DNA of 64,000 nucleotides from Exobacillus caeni (GTDB taxonomy: Bacteria; Bacillota; Bacilli; Bacillales; Guptibacillaceae), in assembly GCF_005747095.1 (NCBI RefSeq), contig NZ_SWLG01000009.1, positions 1 to 64,000 on the forward strand, read 5' to 3'. Below are positions 52,286-59,252 of the stretch, piece by piece. A program made the translations under genes and the position numbers. The notes under the pieces were generated by a model. That model worked only from the letters and a program-made list of their open reading frames with translations, did no database searches and had not been told where the DNA came from. Each line of letters starts with the position of its first letter. Within the stretch, counting starts at the first letter, position 1.

Positions 52286-52609
52286 CTGATTTGCAGGGCG
52301 TCTTATCTGGCAACGGATAAGAGTATAACCGGGTGAATTGCTGGGACCTCCTTAAGCTTTGTCCCCCACAACGTGATCGGAAACGATGGGCGTGAAGGGT
52401 TGAAAAGGATTAAGATCTGGACAATCAGCAGCCAAGCTCCTGCTTCGAAAGAATGGAGAAGGTTCAACGACTAGGAAACACTGTCTAAGGCAAATGCTAT
52501 GACAATGAATTCCGTAGGGTGGCAAAAGCCATTCGAAGTGCCCGGCCCTCTAGAAATAATAGAGGTGAAGATATAGTCTATTCTGTATCCGAAAGGAACA
52601 GCGGCAAAG
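52241..52609 (+). mobile_element. group I self-splicing intron in hag
   Basis: The conserved core is plain. P2 is CTTATC/GATAAG (52302-52321). P is around GAATTGCTGGGA and Q is AATCAGCAGCC, pairing GCTG with CAGC (P4). R is GTTCAACGACTAGG and S is AAGATATAGTC, pairing GACTA with TAGTC (P7). A P9 hairpin CTGT..TCC-GAAA-GGA..ACAG lies at 52583-52601. The 3' boundary G52609 fits a terminal guanosine with flagellin coding resuming at once. The 5' boundary is either 52241 by exon homology, or 52259 by an internal guide: ATGCCT (52253-52258) pairs with GGGCGT (52296-52301) directly before P2, with the required U-G at the splice site. There is no gene inside the intron. The first 45 bases code in frame for an alternative flagellin tail. 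Confidence 0.87.
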
Positions 52610-52654
52610 CAAGCCAACCAACAACCTCAAGGTGTATTACAGCTTCTACGTTAA
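52610..52654 (+). CDS. hag: 3' exon of hag: second copy of the flagellin C-terminal tail
   Basis: Codes for QANQQPQGVLQLLR and a TAA stop. Homology with flagellin begins sharply at CAAGCC after G52609, so this is the continuation of hag after splicing. It shares only about two thirds of its bases with the copy at 52241-52285; most of the differences are silent, so the two tails are old or were separately acquired. Confidence 0.85.
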   Translation, partial: QANQQPQGVLQLLR

Positions 52655-52661
52655 TTTACTC

Positions 52662-52686
52662 GGATGGCCTTCAAAGAAGGCCATCC
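52662..52686. terminator. terminator shared by hag and the endonuclease gene
   Basis: GGATGGCCTT pairs with AAGGCCATCC around five bases. T residues follow on the plus strand. The stop codon of the minus-strand endonuclease gene is inside the stem. Confidence 0.8.
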
Positions 52687-53525
52687 TTTCTTAATTCACT
52701 TATTTTGTAAACAACAGACCAATATGTTCGATGTATTTGGGAGGCGATTTCTTTATCGGTCATTCCGAATTTTTTAAGATTAATTAGTTTAACAATTTCT
52801 TGTTCGGTATAATTTTTAAATCTTTCCGAACTTGTGGCAATTACAGAATATCCAGGATAAATTTTATTGTATTTTTGTCTTTCTTTTTCAAAGCGATATT
52901 CCCAGTTGGTTTTATAAAACATAGAAGGACAGGATGTTGTACAGGTATTAATTGCTTTAAGAAAGTTATATGTATTTAAAGTGGAAGTAAAACGTAGTAT
53001 ATATCCATATCCATCTTTTCTTTTGTTTACTGAAAAATTGAAATGAAAAGTTTGAAGGATAAAATCTCGAAGTAGTTGAAGTTGTTCTAAGGAGTAGTTT
53101 TGTAGGTGAAGAAAAATATGGGGAGTAAGGTAAATTCTTTTTTCTCGATGGTTAATCCTTCTGGTGATAGAAAGCGAACCATCGTCCATATAAAGAATAG
53201 ACAAGAAATATGGTGATTTACAATGGTTTAACATGGTTACAGGGACCCTCTTCTTCCCGTTGCTATTATAAAAATGCGGATATAGTTCAGTAAAAAGAGG
53301 GGTAGATTTAGATCTAAGGGTTTGGCTTTTGGGTGTAAGATACAGTATAGAAGGAAAAAATGAAGCCTTCCATTCTCTGTATTCCCTTTGGTTATCTCCA
53401 TAGTGTTCTCTGTAACTGTTGCTTTTTCGTCTGGAGTTAGGGTATATCTTTGTTATTTCGCCATCTCCAATTATACTTGCTACCAATATATTTTGTTGAT
53501 CAGGGTTAAGACTATAAAATTCCAA
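52671..53525 (-). CDS. free-standing LAGLIDADG homing endonuclease
   Basis: 284 residues. Two LAGLIDADG-type motifs are visible: ILVASIIGDGE at about 13-23 and LSILYMDDGSL at about 108-118, with the acidic residues at their ends that bind the catalytic metals. KKRVPVTML and HREKRIYLTPHIFLHLQNYS are typical of the DNA-binding beta sheets. The C-terminal 40 residues (TEQEIVKLINLKKFGMTDKE..) look like a helix-turn-helix extension. The gene is outside the intron, on the opposite strand, tail to tail with hag and divergent from flaG. It is clearly richer in A+T than its neighbours, a sign of transfer. It may cut the intronless hag site, helping the neighbouring intron move; that is inference. Confidence 0.85.
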   Translation of the reverse strand: MEFYSLNPDQQNILVASIIGDGEITKIYPNSRRKSNSYREHYGDNQREYREWKASFFPSILYLTPKSQTLRSKSTPLFTELYPHFYNSNGKKRVPVTMLNHCKSPYFLSILYMDDGSLSITRRINHREKRIYLTPHIFLHLQNYSLEQLQLLRDFILQTFHFNFSVNKRKDGYGYILRFTSTLNTYNFLKAINTCTTSCPSMFYKTNWEYRFEKERQKYNKIYPGYSVIATSSERFKNYTEQEIVKLINLKKFGMTDKEIASQIHRTYWSVVYKISELRKDGLL

Positions 53526-53614
53526 GGTGCTTTCTCCTTTCTCAATATAGAACGAATGTTCTCTTATATTATATCATAACAAAGGATCTTTTTAATAAAA
53601 TCTCGGAGGTTAAT

Positions 53615-53956
53615 GTGGAAATTTCAAAAACTATAAACAATAACTTAACTTATCAAACTAAATCATCTAGCTTCGACAGAAGTGTAGAGATTCTCAAACA
53701 AGTTGATCAAAAAACAAATGAGGAAAAGCCTACCAAAGAAAAGATCGATAAAAAAATAGAATCACTTAACAACTTCCTAAATCAGTCCCAAACATCACTA
53801 AAATTCCAACTCCACGAAAAACTAAAAGAATACTACGTCCAGATTATAGATACCAACACAGAAAAAGTTATCAAAGAAATACCTCCAAAAAAGTTCCTGG
53901 ACATGTATGCTGTGACCGCTGAACTTCTTGGCCTCATGGTAGACGAAAAATATTAA
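53615..53956 (+). CDS. flaG: flagellar protein FlaG
   Basis: 113 residues. The first half is polar and variable; the second half (LKFQLHEKLKEYYVQIIDTNTEKVIKEIPPKKFLDMYA) is the FlaG domain. It is a small protein encoded next to hag and fliD in many bacteria and may affect filament length. The start is GTG 53615 with CGGAGGTTAAT upstream. In other bacilli it directly follows hag; here the endonuclease gene has been inserted between. Confidence 0.88.
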   Translation: MEISKTINNNLTYQTKSSSFDRSVEILKQVDQKTNEEKPTKEKIDKKIESLNNFLNQSQTSLKFQLHEKLKEYYVQIIDTNTEKVIKEIPPKKFLDMYAVTAELLGLMVDEKY

Positions 53957-53967
53957 CAAACAATTCT

Positions 53968-53993
53968 AACTCTCTCAGGAGGGTTATTTTTTA
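53968..53993 (+). terminator. weak terminator after flaG
   Basis: AACTCTC pairs with GAGGGTT around TCAG, followed by a T run. Confidence 0.5.
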
Positions 53994-54003
53994 TTCAAAT
54001 CAC

Positions 54004-54030
54004 TAAACCTTATCCAACTTTTTCCGATAT
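54004..54030 (+). promoter_or_regulatory. sigma-D promoter of fliD
   Basis: TAAA (54004-54007), 15 bases, then TCCGATAT (54023-54030), a good fit to the sigma-D consensus TAAA-N15-GCCGATAT. Confidence 0.82.
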
Positions 54031-54064
54031 AAAAGATATGATGAACGGATCGGGAGTGAAATAA

Positions 54065-55537
54065 ATGAGGATTACAGGAATGGCTTCGGGCATGGATATT
54101 GACCAGATGGTAAAAGACCTGATGAAAGCGGAACGGATTCCAATGGATAAGCTGTTCCAAAAGAAACAGACCTTTGAATGGCAGAAGCAGGATTACCGTG
54201 ACATAAACCTTTCTTTATCAAGTATCCGGAGCATGGCTTCAGAATTAAGGTTTAGCTCAGCTTTTATCAGTTACAGTACAAATTCAACAAATGAAACGGC
54301 AGTTAAAGCATCGCCAACTTCTAACACATCGCCTGGGACTCATTCGGTCGATGTCGTAAGCCTGGCTAAAACCGCTAAATTAAATTCAGGATCAGCAATT
54401 CAAAACCTTTCAGGAACAAATGCAAAATCGACAGATAAAGTGTTAGCGGCAGGAACAACAGAAACGTTTACCGTGACAAATGGGGGAGGCTTAACTTCCA
54501 CAGTTACTCTTGATGACACGGATACATACGGAAGCCTTGCTACAAAAATAGCAGGTGCAGTAGATGATTCAACCGGTGAGTCGCTTGGCTTAAGAGCGAA
54601 TTTTGATAGCACCACATCCCGCTTCTTTTTCTCTACAAAAGAGATGGGTGCAGACAAATCGATCACCTTTCAAAACACAACCTTTGTCCAGAATCAGGTT
54701 CTTGCAGGAAGCGCTAATACTGCCTCAGGGACAGACGGAGCAATCACCTTTGATGGTATACAAGTTACAGGGCTCAAGCAAAACACCACAACTGTTAATG
54801 GAATCAAACTAGACCTGTTACAGGAAGGGCAATCGGCCACTATAACAGTGCAAAGCGATGTCTCTATGCCATTCGATAAAATCAAAGCGTTCGTTGAAAA
54901 ATACAATGAAACAATTGAAGCAGCAGAAAAGGAACTTTTAGAAAAGCGTTACCGTGATTTCCCGCCGTTAACAGACGAACAAAAGGAATCGATGAGCGAA
55001 AAGGAAATCGAGCTGTGGGAAGAAAAAGCGAAAAGTGGGATGCTGAACAATGATCCGGTAGTAAGAGGTATATTGACCGATCTTCGTCGTGCCTGGCTTG
55101 ACCCGGTACAGGGGATTCCCACAGGTGAATTGAACATGTTATCCCAAATTGGAATCAATACTGGAGACTACCGTGAAGGCGGAAAGTTGTTTATCGATGA
55201 GAAGAAGCTAAAAGATGCACTACAAAACAAACCAGATGAAGTCATGAACCTCTTCACTAAAGGATCAGAAGGAATCGGCGAAAGGCTTTACTCCAGTATA
55301 AATGAAAGCATAGACAAGCTCGGGAAAAAAGCTGGAACACCGGGGACTTCACTCGTCGATAACAGTGTACTCTCAAAAAGAATCAAAGACATAGATGAAA
55401 GAATGCGAGACTGGGAAGACCGTCTTACTAGGATAGAAGATAGATACTGGCGTCAGTTCACGGCACTTGAGACAGCGATGAACCGCATGAACCAGCAGGG
55501 CATGTGGATACAACAAAACTTATTTGGTGGGATGTAA
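54065..55537 (+). CDS. fliD: flagellar filament cap protein FliD
   Basis: 490 residues. The N-terminal domain begins MRITGMASGMDIDQMVKDLM, and the C-terminal domain (LSKRIKDIDERMRDWEDRL..) is the coiled-coil-prone cap region ending MNQQGMWIQQNLFGGM. FliD pentamers at the filament tip guide flagellin polymerisation. GGGAGTGAAATAA precedes the ATG. Three bases after its stop starts a small gene with a FliT-like place, then fliS, the flagellin chaperone. Confidence 0.93.
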   Translation: MRITGMASGMDIDQMVKDLMKAERIPMDKLFQKKQTFEWQKQDYRDINLSLSSIRSMASELRFSSAFISYSTNSTNETAVKASPTSNTSPGTHSVDVVSLAKTAKLNSGSAIQNLSGTNAKSTDKVLAAGTTETFTVTNGGGLTSTVTLDDTDTYGSLATKIAGAVDDSTGESLGLRANFDSTTSRFFFSTKEMGADKSITFQNTTFVQNQVLAGSANTASGTDGAITFDGIQVTGLKQNTTTVNGIKLDLLQEGQSATITVQSDVSMPFDKIKAFVEKYNETIEAAEKELLEKRYRDFPPLTDEQKESMSEKEIELWEEKAKSGMLNNDPVVRGILTDLRRAWLDPVQGIPTGELNMLSQIGINTGDYREGGKLFIDEKKLKDALQNKPDEVMNLFTKGSEGIGERLYSSINESIDKLGKKAGTPGTSLVDNSVLSKRIKDIDERMRDWEDRLTRIEDRYWRQFTALETAMNRMNQQGMWIQQNLFGGM

Positions 55538-55539
55538 GA

Positions 55540-55923
55540 ATGCGTACAACGTACTTAGAAAAACTGGTTGATTTTACGGTCCAGCTTAAAGAAAACCTTG
55601 ATTCCATAAAAACATCGATGGACCAGAATGAACCGGAACAGCTTGAGAGTTTTGATGAACTTGTGCTTCAGAGAGAAGTGATCATTTCTAAATTAGATGA
55701 AGAAATTCAGGGCAAGGAAACAAACTGGTCTGAAGAGGAAAAAAAATTGATACAAGAGCTACAGCAAATGGAAGCTGTTATAGAGCCACGACTCAGGGAG
55801 TTATATAATTCTTTTTCAAATCAGCTTACAAAAGTTCAACTGGGAAAAGCTGCTAGCAAAAAGTATCAGCCTGCCTACGCGAACACTTACTCAGATGGGT
55901 CTTTCATCGACCAGAGAAGATAA
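55540..55923 (+). CDS. small flagellar protein, FliT-like chaperone candidate
   Basis: 127 residues, helical and acidic (YLEKLVDFTVQLKENLDSIK.., WSEEEKKLIQELQQMEAVIE..), fitting a FliT-type export chaperone for FliD. In B. subtilis fliT follows fliS; here this gene sits between fliD and fliS, and no other FliT candidate follows. The tail (KYQPAYANTYSDGSFIDQRR) is also FliT-like. The ATG at 55540 is preceded by GGTGGGATG inside the fliD end. Identity is based on size, composition and place, not on a clear motif. Confidence 0.65.
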   Translation: MRTTYLEKLVDFTVQLKENLDSIKTSMDQNEPEQLESFDELVLQREVIISKLDEEIQGKETNWSEEEKKLIQELQQMEAVIEPRLRELYNSFSNQLTKVQLGKAASKKYQPAYANTYSDGSFIDQRR

Positions 55924-55938
55924 AAGGAGGAAACATGG

Positions 55939-56319
55939 ATGGCGCTTAAAAATCCTTATCAAACATACCAGCAGAACGCAGTGAACACCGCTTCACCACA
56001 GGAACTGACATTGATGCTATATAACGGTTGCTTGAAATTTATAAAACTCTCAAAAAAAGCGATGGAAGAAAAGAACATCGAAGAGAAAAACACTAACATT
56101 CTAAAAGCACAGGCGATCGTACAGGAATTTATCGCCACTTTAAACATGGAAATCGAAGTATCTGCAGGAATGAAGCAGCTGTATGAGTACATTTACAACC
56201 GGCTGGTCGAGGCGAACATCAAAAACGATCAGGAAATTCTAACCGAGGTAGAAGGCTACATAACAGAGTTCCGGGACACCTGGAAACAGGCGATGGAAAA
56301 ATCTAAAAATCGAAAATGA
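55939..56319 (+). CDS. fliS: flagellin chaperone FliS
   Basis: 126 residues. ALKNPYQTYQQNAVNTASPQELTLMLYNGCLKF is the typical FliS start, and the helical body is complete. FliS keeps flagellin monomers unfolded until export and links them to the type III gate. AGGAGGAAAC precedes the ATG. It lies 15 bases after the FliT-like gene. Confidence 0.94.
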   Translation: MALKNPYQTYQQNAVNTASPQELTLMLYNGCLKFIKLSKKAMEEKNIEEKNTNILKAQAIVQEFIATLNMEIEVSAGMKQLYEYIYNRLVEANIKNDQEILTEVEGYITEFRDTWKQAMEKSKNRK

Positions 56320-56351
56320 CAGGAAAAAAGAAAGTAAAGAGGGTGAAATGA

Positions 56352-57167
56352 TTGGATAAAACATCTTTGTTAGGCGTATTGCTAGGGTTGATCGCACTTG
56401 TTGGGGGATTAGTTTTAAAGGGAGCAAATCCAGCAGCATTACTTAATCCGGCAGCCCTCGTTATTATATTTTTAGGAACAGCCGCAACGCTTTTAATCGC
56501 ATTTCCGTTTAAAGAGATTAAAAAGTTCCCGGTACTGCTTAAAATCATTTTTTCTAATAAACAGACGGATGACGTGAAAGATTTGATTCCAAAGTTCACT
56601 GAATGGGCAGGAACAGCCAGAAGAGAAGGGCTTCTGTCCCTTGAAGACCGTCTTGAGGAAATAGAAGATCCTTTTTTAAAGAGAGGCTTCATGCTGGTAG
56701 TCGATGGCCATCCGCAAGATCTGATCCAGGAGATTCTTGAAGAAGATATCGAAGCGATGAAAGAACGCCATAAGGTTGGAGCGGGAATTTTCACCCAGGC
56801 GGGAACGTACGCACCGACACTCGGAGTATTGGGTGCGGTTATCGGCCTCGTGTCAGCGTTAAGCCATCTAGATGACATCGAACTGCTTGGAAAATCGATT
56901 GCAGCGGCGTTTATCGCTACGTTGTTCGGAATTTTTTCAGGGTATGTTCTCTGGCACCCGTTTGCCAACAAACTAAAAAGAAAATCAAATGAAGAAGCAC
57001 GAATCAAATATATTATGCTCGAAGGACTTCTTGCTGTTCAGGCAGGTGCATCCCCTCGTATCGTTGAAGACAAGCTCTTGGTTTATCTTCCTGAAAAAGA
57101 GCGCGTTCTGAAACCAGTGGAAGAGAAGAAAAGCGAAGCGCCTGTTAAAGAGGAGGTTGGAGCGTAA
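56352..57167 (+). CDS. motA: flagellar motor stator protein MotA
   Basis: 271 residues with four membrane helices: about 5-22, 32-52, 150-172 and 182-202. The cytoplasmic loop ERHKVGAGIFTQAGTYAPTLGVLGAVIGLVSALSHLDD and WHPFANKLKRKS are strongly MotA-like and close to the proton-type B. subtilis MotA, rather than the sodium-type MotP. The start is TTG with GAGGGTG upstream, as in B. subtilis. Its stop overlaps the motB ATG (TAATG), so the two are co-translated. Placed within the late flagellar cluster. Confidence 0.93.
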   Translation: MDKTSLLGVLLGLIALVGGLVLKGANPAALLNPAALVIIFLGTAATLLIAFPFKEIKKFPVLLKIIFSNKQTDDVKDLIPKFTEWAGTARREGLLSLEDRLEEIEDPFLKRGFMLVVDGHPQDLIQEILEEDIEAMKERHKVGAGIFTQAGTYAPTLGVLGAVIGLVSALSHLDDIELLGKSIAAAFIATLFGIFSGYVLWHPFANKLKRKSNEEARIKYIMLEGLLAVQAGASPRIVEDKLLVYLPEKERVLKPVEEKKSEAPVKEEVGA

Positions 57168-57946
57168 TGGGCAGGAAGAAGAGGCATGACGACCATGAAG
57201 ACCATGTGGATGAATCGTGGCTGATCCCTTATGCAGATATGCTTACCCTTCTTCTTGCGCTTTTTATTGTTCTCTTTGCATCAAGCCAGGTCGATGCCAG
57301 TAAGTTTCGGGCGATTTCTAACACTTTTAATGAAGTGCTAAAGGGTGGCTCAGGCGTACTTGAACAAAGTCCATCCATTATAGAGCCGATGGAAGAACTG
57401 CCTGTATCGTTACCTGATAAGCCTGAAGAACAGGAAGTCACGAAGGAAGAAGACAGCAAGATGACAGCTGAAGAAGATATGCAGGAATTAAAGGAACTGA
57501 AGGAAAAGATCGATACCTATATCCAGGAAAAAAAGCTTGCTTCTTACTTGAAAACAGACCTGACCGGTGAGGGATTAATGATCACTATCCGAGAAGCCGC
57601 ATTGTATGGAAGCGGCCAGGCCAGCTTATCGCAGGATGCGAAAAAGCTAGCCAGGGAGATCTCCCGCCTCCTTGTTACTGATCCTCCCCGCCATATTACT
57701 GTCACCGGTCATACCGATAACCAACCGATTCATAACTCTGATTTTCCTTCTAACTGGCACTTAAGCTCAGAGAGAGCACTGAATTTCATGGCAGAGTTAT
57801 TAAAAAATAAAAAGCTGAACCCTAGACTGTTCAGTTTCACCGGTTATGGGGAGTTTCGCCCGATCGCATCAAACGACACTGCGGAGGGAAGGGCAAAGAA
57901 TAGAAGAGTAGAGGTTTTGATCCTGCCATATGACGAGAAAAACTAG
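57167..57946 (+). CDS. motB: flagellar motor stator protein MotB
   Basis: 259 residues. One N-terminal membrane helix carries the proton-binding Asp24 (PYADMLTLLLALFIVLFASS). An acidic linker (about 85-125) follows, then a C-terminal OmpA-like peptidoglycan-binding domain with ITVTGHTDNQPIHNSDFPSN and GRAKNRRVEVLI. It anchors the stator to the cell wall. The sequence context is the proton-driven type. Confidence 0.94.
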   Translation: MGRKKRHDDHEDHVDESWLIPYADMLTLLLALFIVLFASSQVDASKFRAISNTFNEVLKGGSGVLEQSPSIIEPMEELPVSLPDKPEEQEVTKEEDSKMTAEEDMQELKELKEKIDTYIQEKKLASYLKTDLTGEGLMITIREAALYGSGQASLSQDAKKLAREISRLLVTDPPRHITVTGHTDNQPIHNSDFPSNWHLSSERALNFMAELLKNKKLNPRLFSFTGYGEFRPIASNDTAEGRAKNRRVEVLILPYDEKN

Positions 57947-57967
57947 CAAGACGAATGAGGTGCAATA

Positions 57968-58393
57968 ATGAAAGGTTTGTTTTTAAAAATAGGGTTACCG
58001 CTTTTAGTTCTATCAACGATCAGCTTTGGAATCTTATATTTTTTTGATATAGATGTTGCTAAAATTCTTAAAAAAAATGAGCACTCCGTCGATGCCCAGA
58101 TCGAGCGAAGCATCAATACAGAGTTGCTTACGACGAATCTTTCGTCTGACCACTTTGCCGTTGTTCAGTTTAATATTGTTTTAGACAGCAAAAAAGCATA
58201 TGAGGAAGTCGAAAAGCGTAATCCGGAAGTAAGGGCTGCAATCATTTCTTCATTAGCAAACAAGACGAAGGAAGACTTAAGAGGGGCTAAGGGCATCAAA
58301 TCTTTGCAGGACAGCGTGAAGCAAAAGATAGAAAGCTTTATGACCGAAGGCAAGATCGAAAGGATTCTTGTAACTGAATTTAAAATACAATAG
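57968..58393 (+). CDS. fliL: FliL-like flagellar basal-body protein
   Basis: 141 residues: one N-terminal helix (about 5-25), then an extracytoplasmic domain with FAVVQFNIVLDSKKAYEEV and the C-terminal IERILVTEFKIQ, both FliL-type. FliL rings stabilise stators. In B. subtilis fliL lies in the main fla/che operon; here this copy follows motAB, so it may be a second, stator-dedicated FliL. GAGGTGC precedes the ATG. Confidence 0.78.
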   Translation: MKGLFLKIGLPLLVLSTISFGILYFFDIDVAKILKKNEHSVDAQIERSINTELLTTNLSSDHFAVVQFNIVLDSKKAYEEVEKRNPEVRAAIISSLANKTKEDLRGAKGIKSLQDSVKQKIESFMTEGKIERILVTEFKIQ

Positions 58394-58396
58394 GTA

Positions 58397-58423
58397 TTAA
58401 CATTTAAGCGATTCAACCGATAT
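58397..58423 (+). promoter_or_regulatory. sigma-D promoter of flgM
   Basis: TTAA (58397-58400), 15 bases, ACCGATAT (58416-58423). A sigma-D promoter in front of flgM is known from B. subtilis, where it forms a feedback loop. Confidence 0.72.
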
Positions 58424-58470
58424 AATAGATAGAAATACTTTTATGACCTAACAAGAAGGGAGAGGTAATC

Positions 58471-58731
58471 GTGAACGTGAACAAGCCTTCCGGACCTCCA
58501 TATATAAACCCTTACCAGAAGCATAAACCGGTTGAGAAAGTCCAGAAAAGCAAGAGTGTTTCCAAACAGGATGAACTTCAAATTTCCAATAAAGCAAAAG
58601 AGATGTATGAAAATAAAGCAGAGACAGAACATGAAGATAGAATTAGAAAAATTAAAGAGCAGGTAGAGAACGGAACCTATGAGATCGACAGCAAAAAAAT
58701 TGCCGAAAAGCTCTATCGCTTTTGGTTTTAA
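58471..58731 (+). CDS. flgM: anti-sigma-D factor FlgM
   Basis: 86 residues. The C-terminal part (DELQISNKAKEMYENK.. and VENGTYEIDSKKIAEKLYRFWF) is the FlgM domain that binds sigma-D; the N-terminal half is disordered and Lys/Pro-rich. It keeps sigma-D inactive until the hook is complete. The start is a GTG with GGGAGAGG upstream; an ATG-less start is usual here. It is 17 bases upstream of flgN. Confidence 0.9.
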   Translation: MNVNKPSGPPYINPYQKHKPVEKVQKSKSVSKQDELQISNKAKEMYENKAETEHEDRIRKIKEQVENGTYEIDSKKIAEKLYRFWF

Positions 58732-58748
58732 CAGGGGGATAACGGACG

Positions 58749-59231
58749 ATGGATTCACTAGTAAGCAACCTGCAGGAAATGATAGATGTTCATAAAAAAT
58801 GGATTCAAACAGCCGAAGAAAAGCAAGAAGCGCTGATCAACAGGGACATCGACAATCTGACAAGAATCAATATAAAAGAAAAAGAGCTGGCAAGTACAGT
58901 TGAAACTCTTGAAGAAAAACGAGCAGCAATCGTTGAGGAGATAACAAAAAAATACAATCTCCAACCGAACACTACGTTGTCCCAATTGATCAATGCGATC
59001 GAAGAAGAAGGCAGGCTCCAATTTTTAATGGACGAGCTGCTTGAATGTGTCCATAACCTGAAGGCAGTTAATCAATTGAATGCTGAGATCCTAAAGGACT
59101 CTATGAATTTTATTTCGTATATTCTTGACCATTTTACAAGTTCAACAGATTCAAACATGAACTATCAGCGACCTAACCAGAGAATGAATCAAGCCGCTTC
59201 AGCCAGAGGGCTTTTCGATGCGAAAGCTTAA
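58749..59231 (+). CDS. flgN: FlgN-type export chaperone for FlgK/FlgL
   Basis: 160 residues, almost all helical with long coiled-coil segments (LVSNLQEMIDVHKKWIQTAEEKQEALINRD..). This fits FlgN, the chaperone for the hook-filament junction proteins FlgK and FlgL, which are encoded next. GGGGGATAACGG precedes the ATG. Confidence 0.88.
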   Translation: MDSLVSNLQEMIDVHKKWIQTAEEKQEALINRDIDNLTRINIKEKELASTVETLEEKRAAIVEEITKKYNLQPNTTLSQLINAIEEEGRLQFLMDELLECVHNLKAVNQLNAEILKDSMNFISYILDHFTSSTDSNMNYQRPNQRMNQAASARGLFDAKA

Positions 59232-59252
59232 CCAATAACAGGAAGTGATACG

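Noticed and set aside
51389-52654. Two tandem flagellin genes
   Set aside because: Only the last 14 codons are repeated, and a group I intron core lies between; there is no second N-terminal domain.
52519-52710. Plus-strand frame spanning the intron end and the 3' exon
   Set aside because: Its frame is different from flagellin; it is chance reading through the intron core.
56303-57007. Long open frame (234 codons) on the minus strand opposite motA
   Set aside because: Rich in Ser/Pro/Ile with no domain; it is the antisense shadow of a clear motA gene with its own start and ribosome site.
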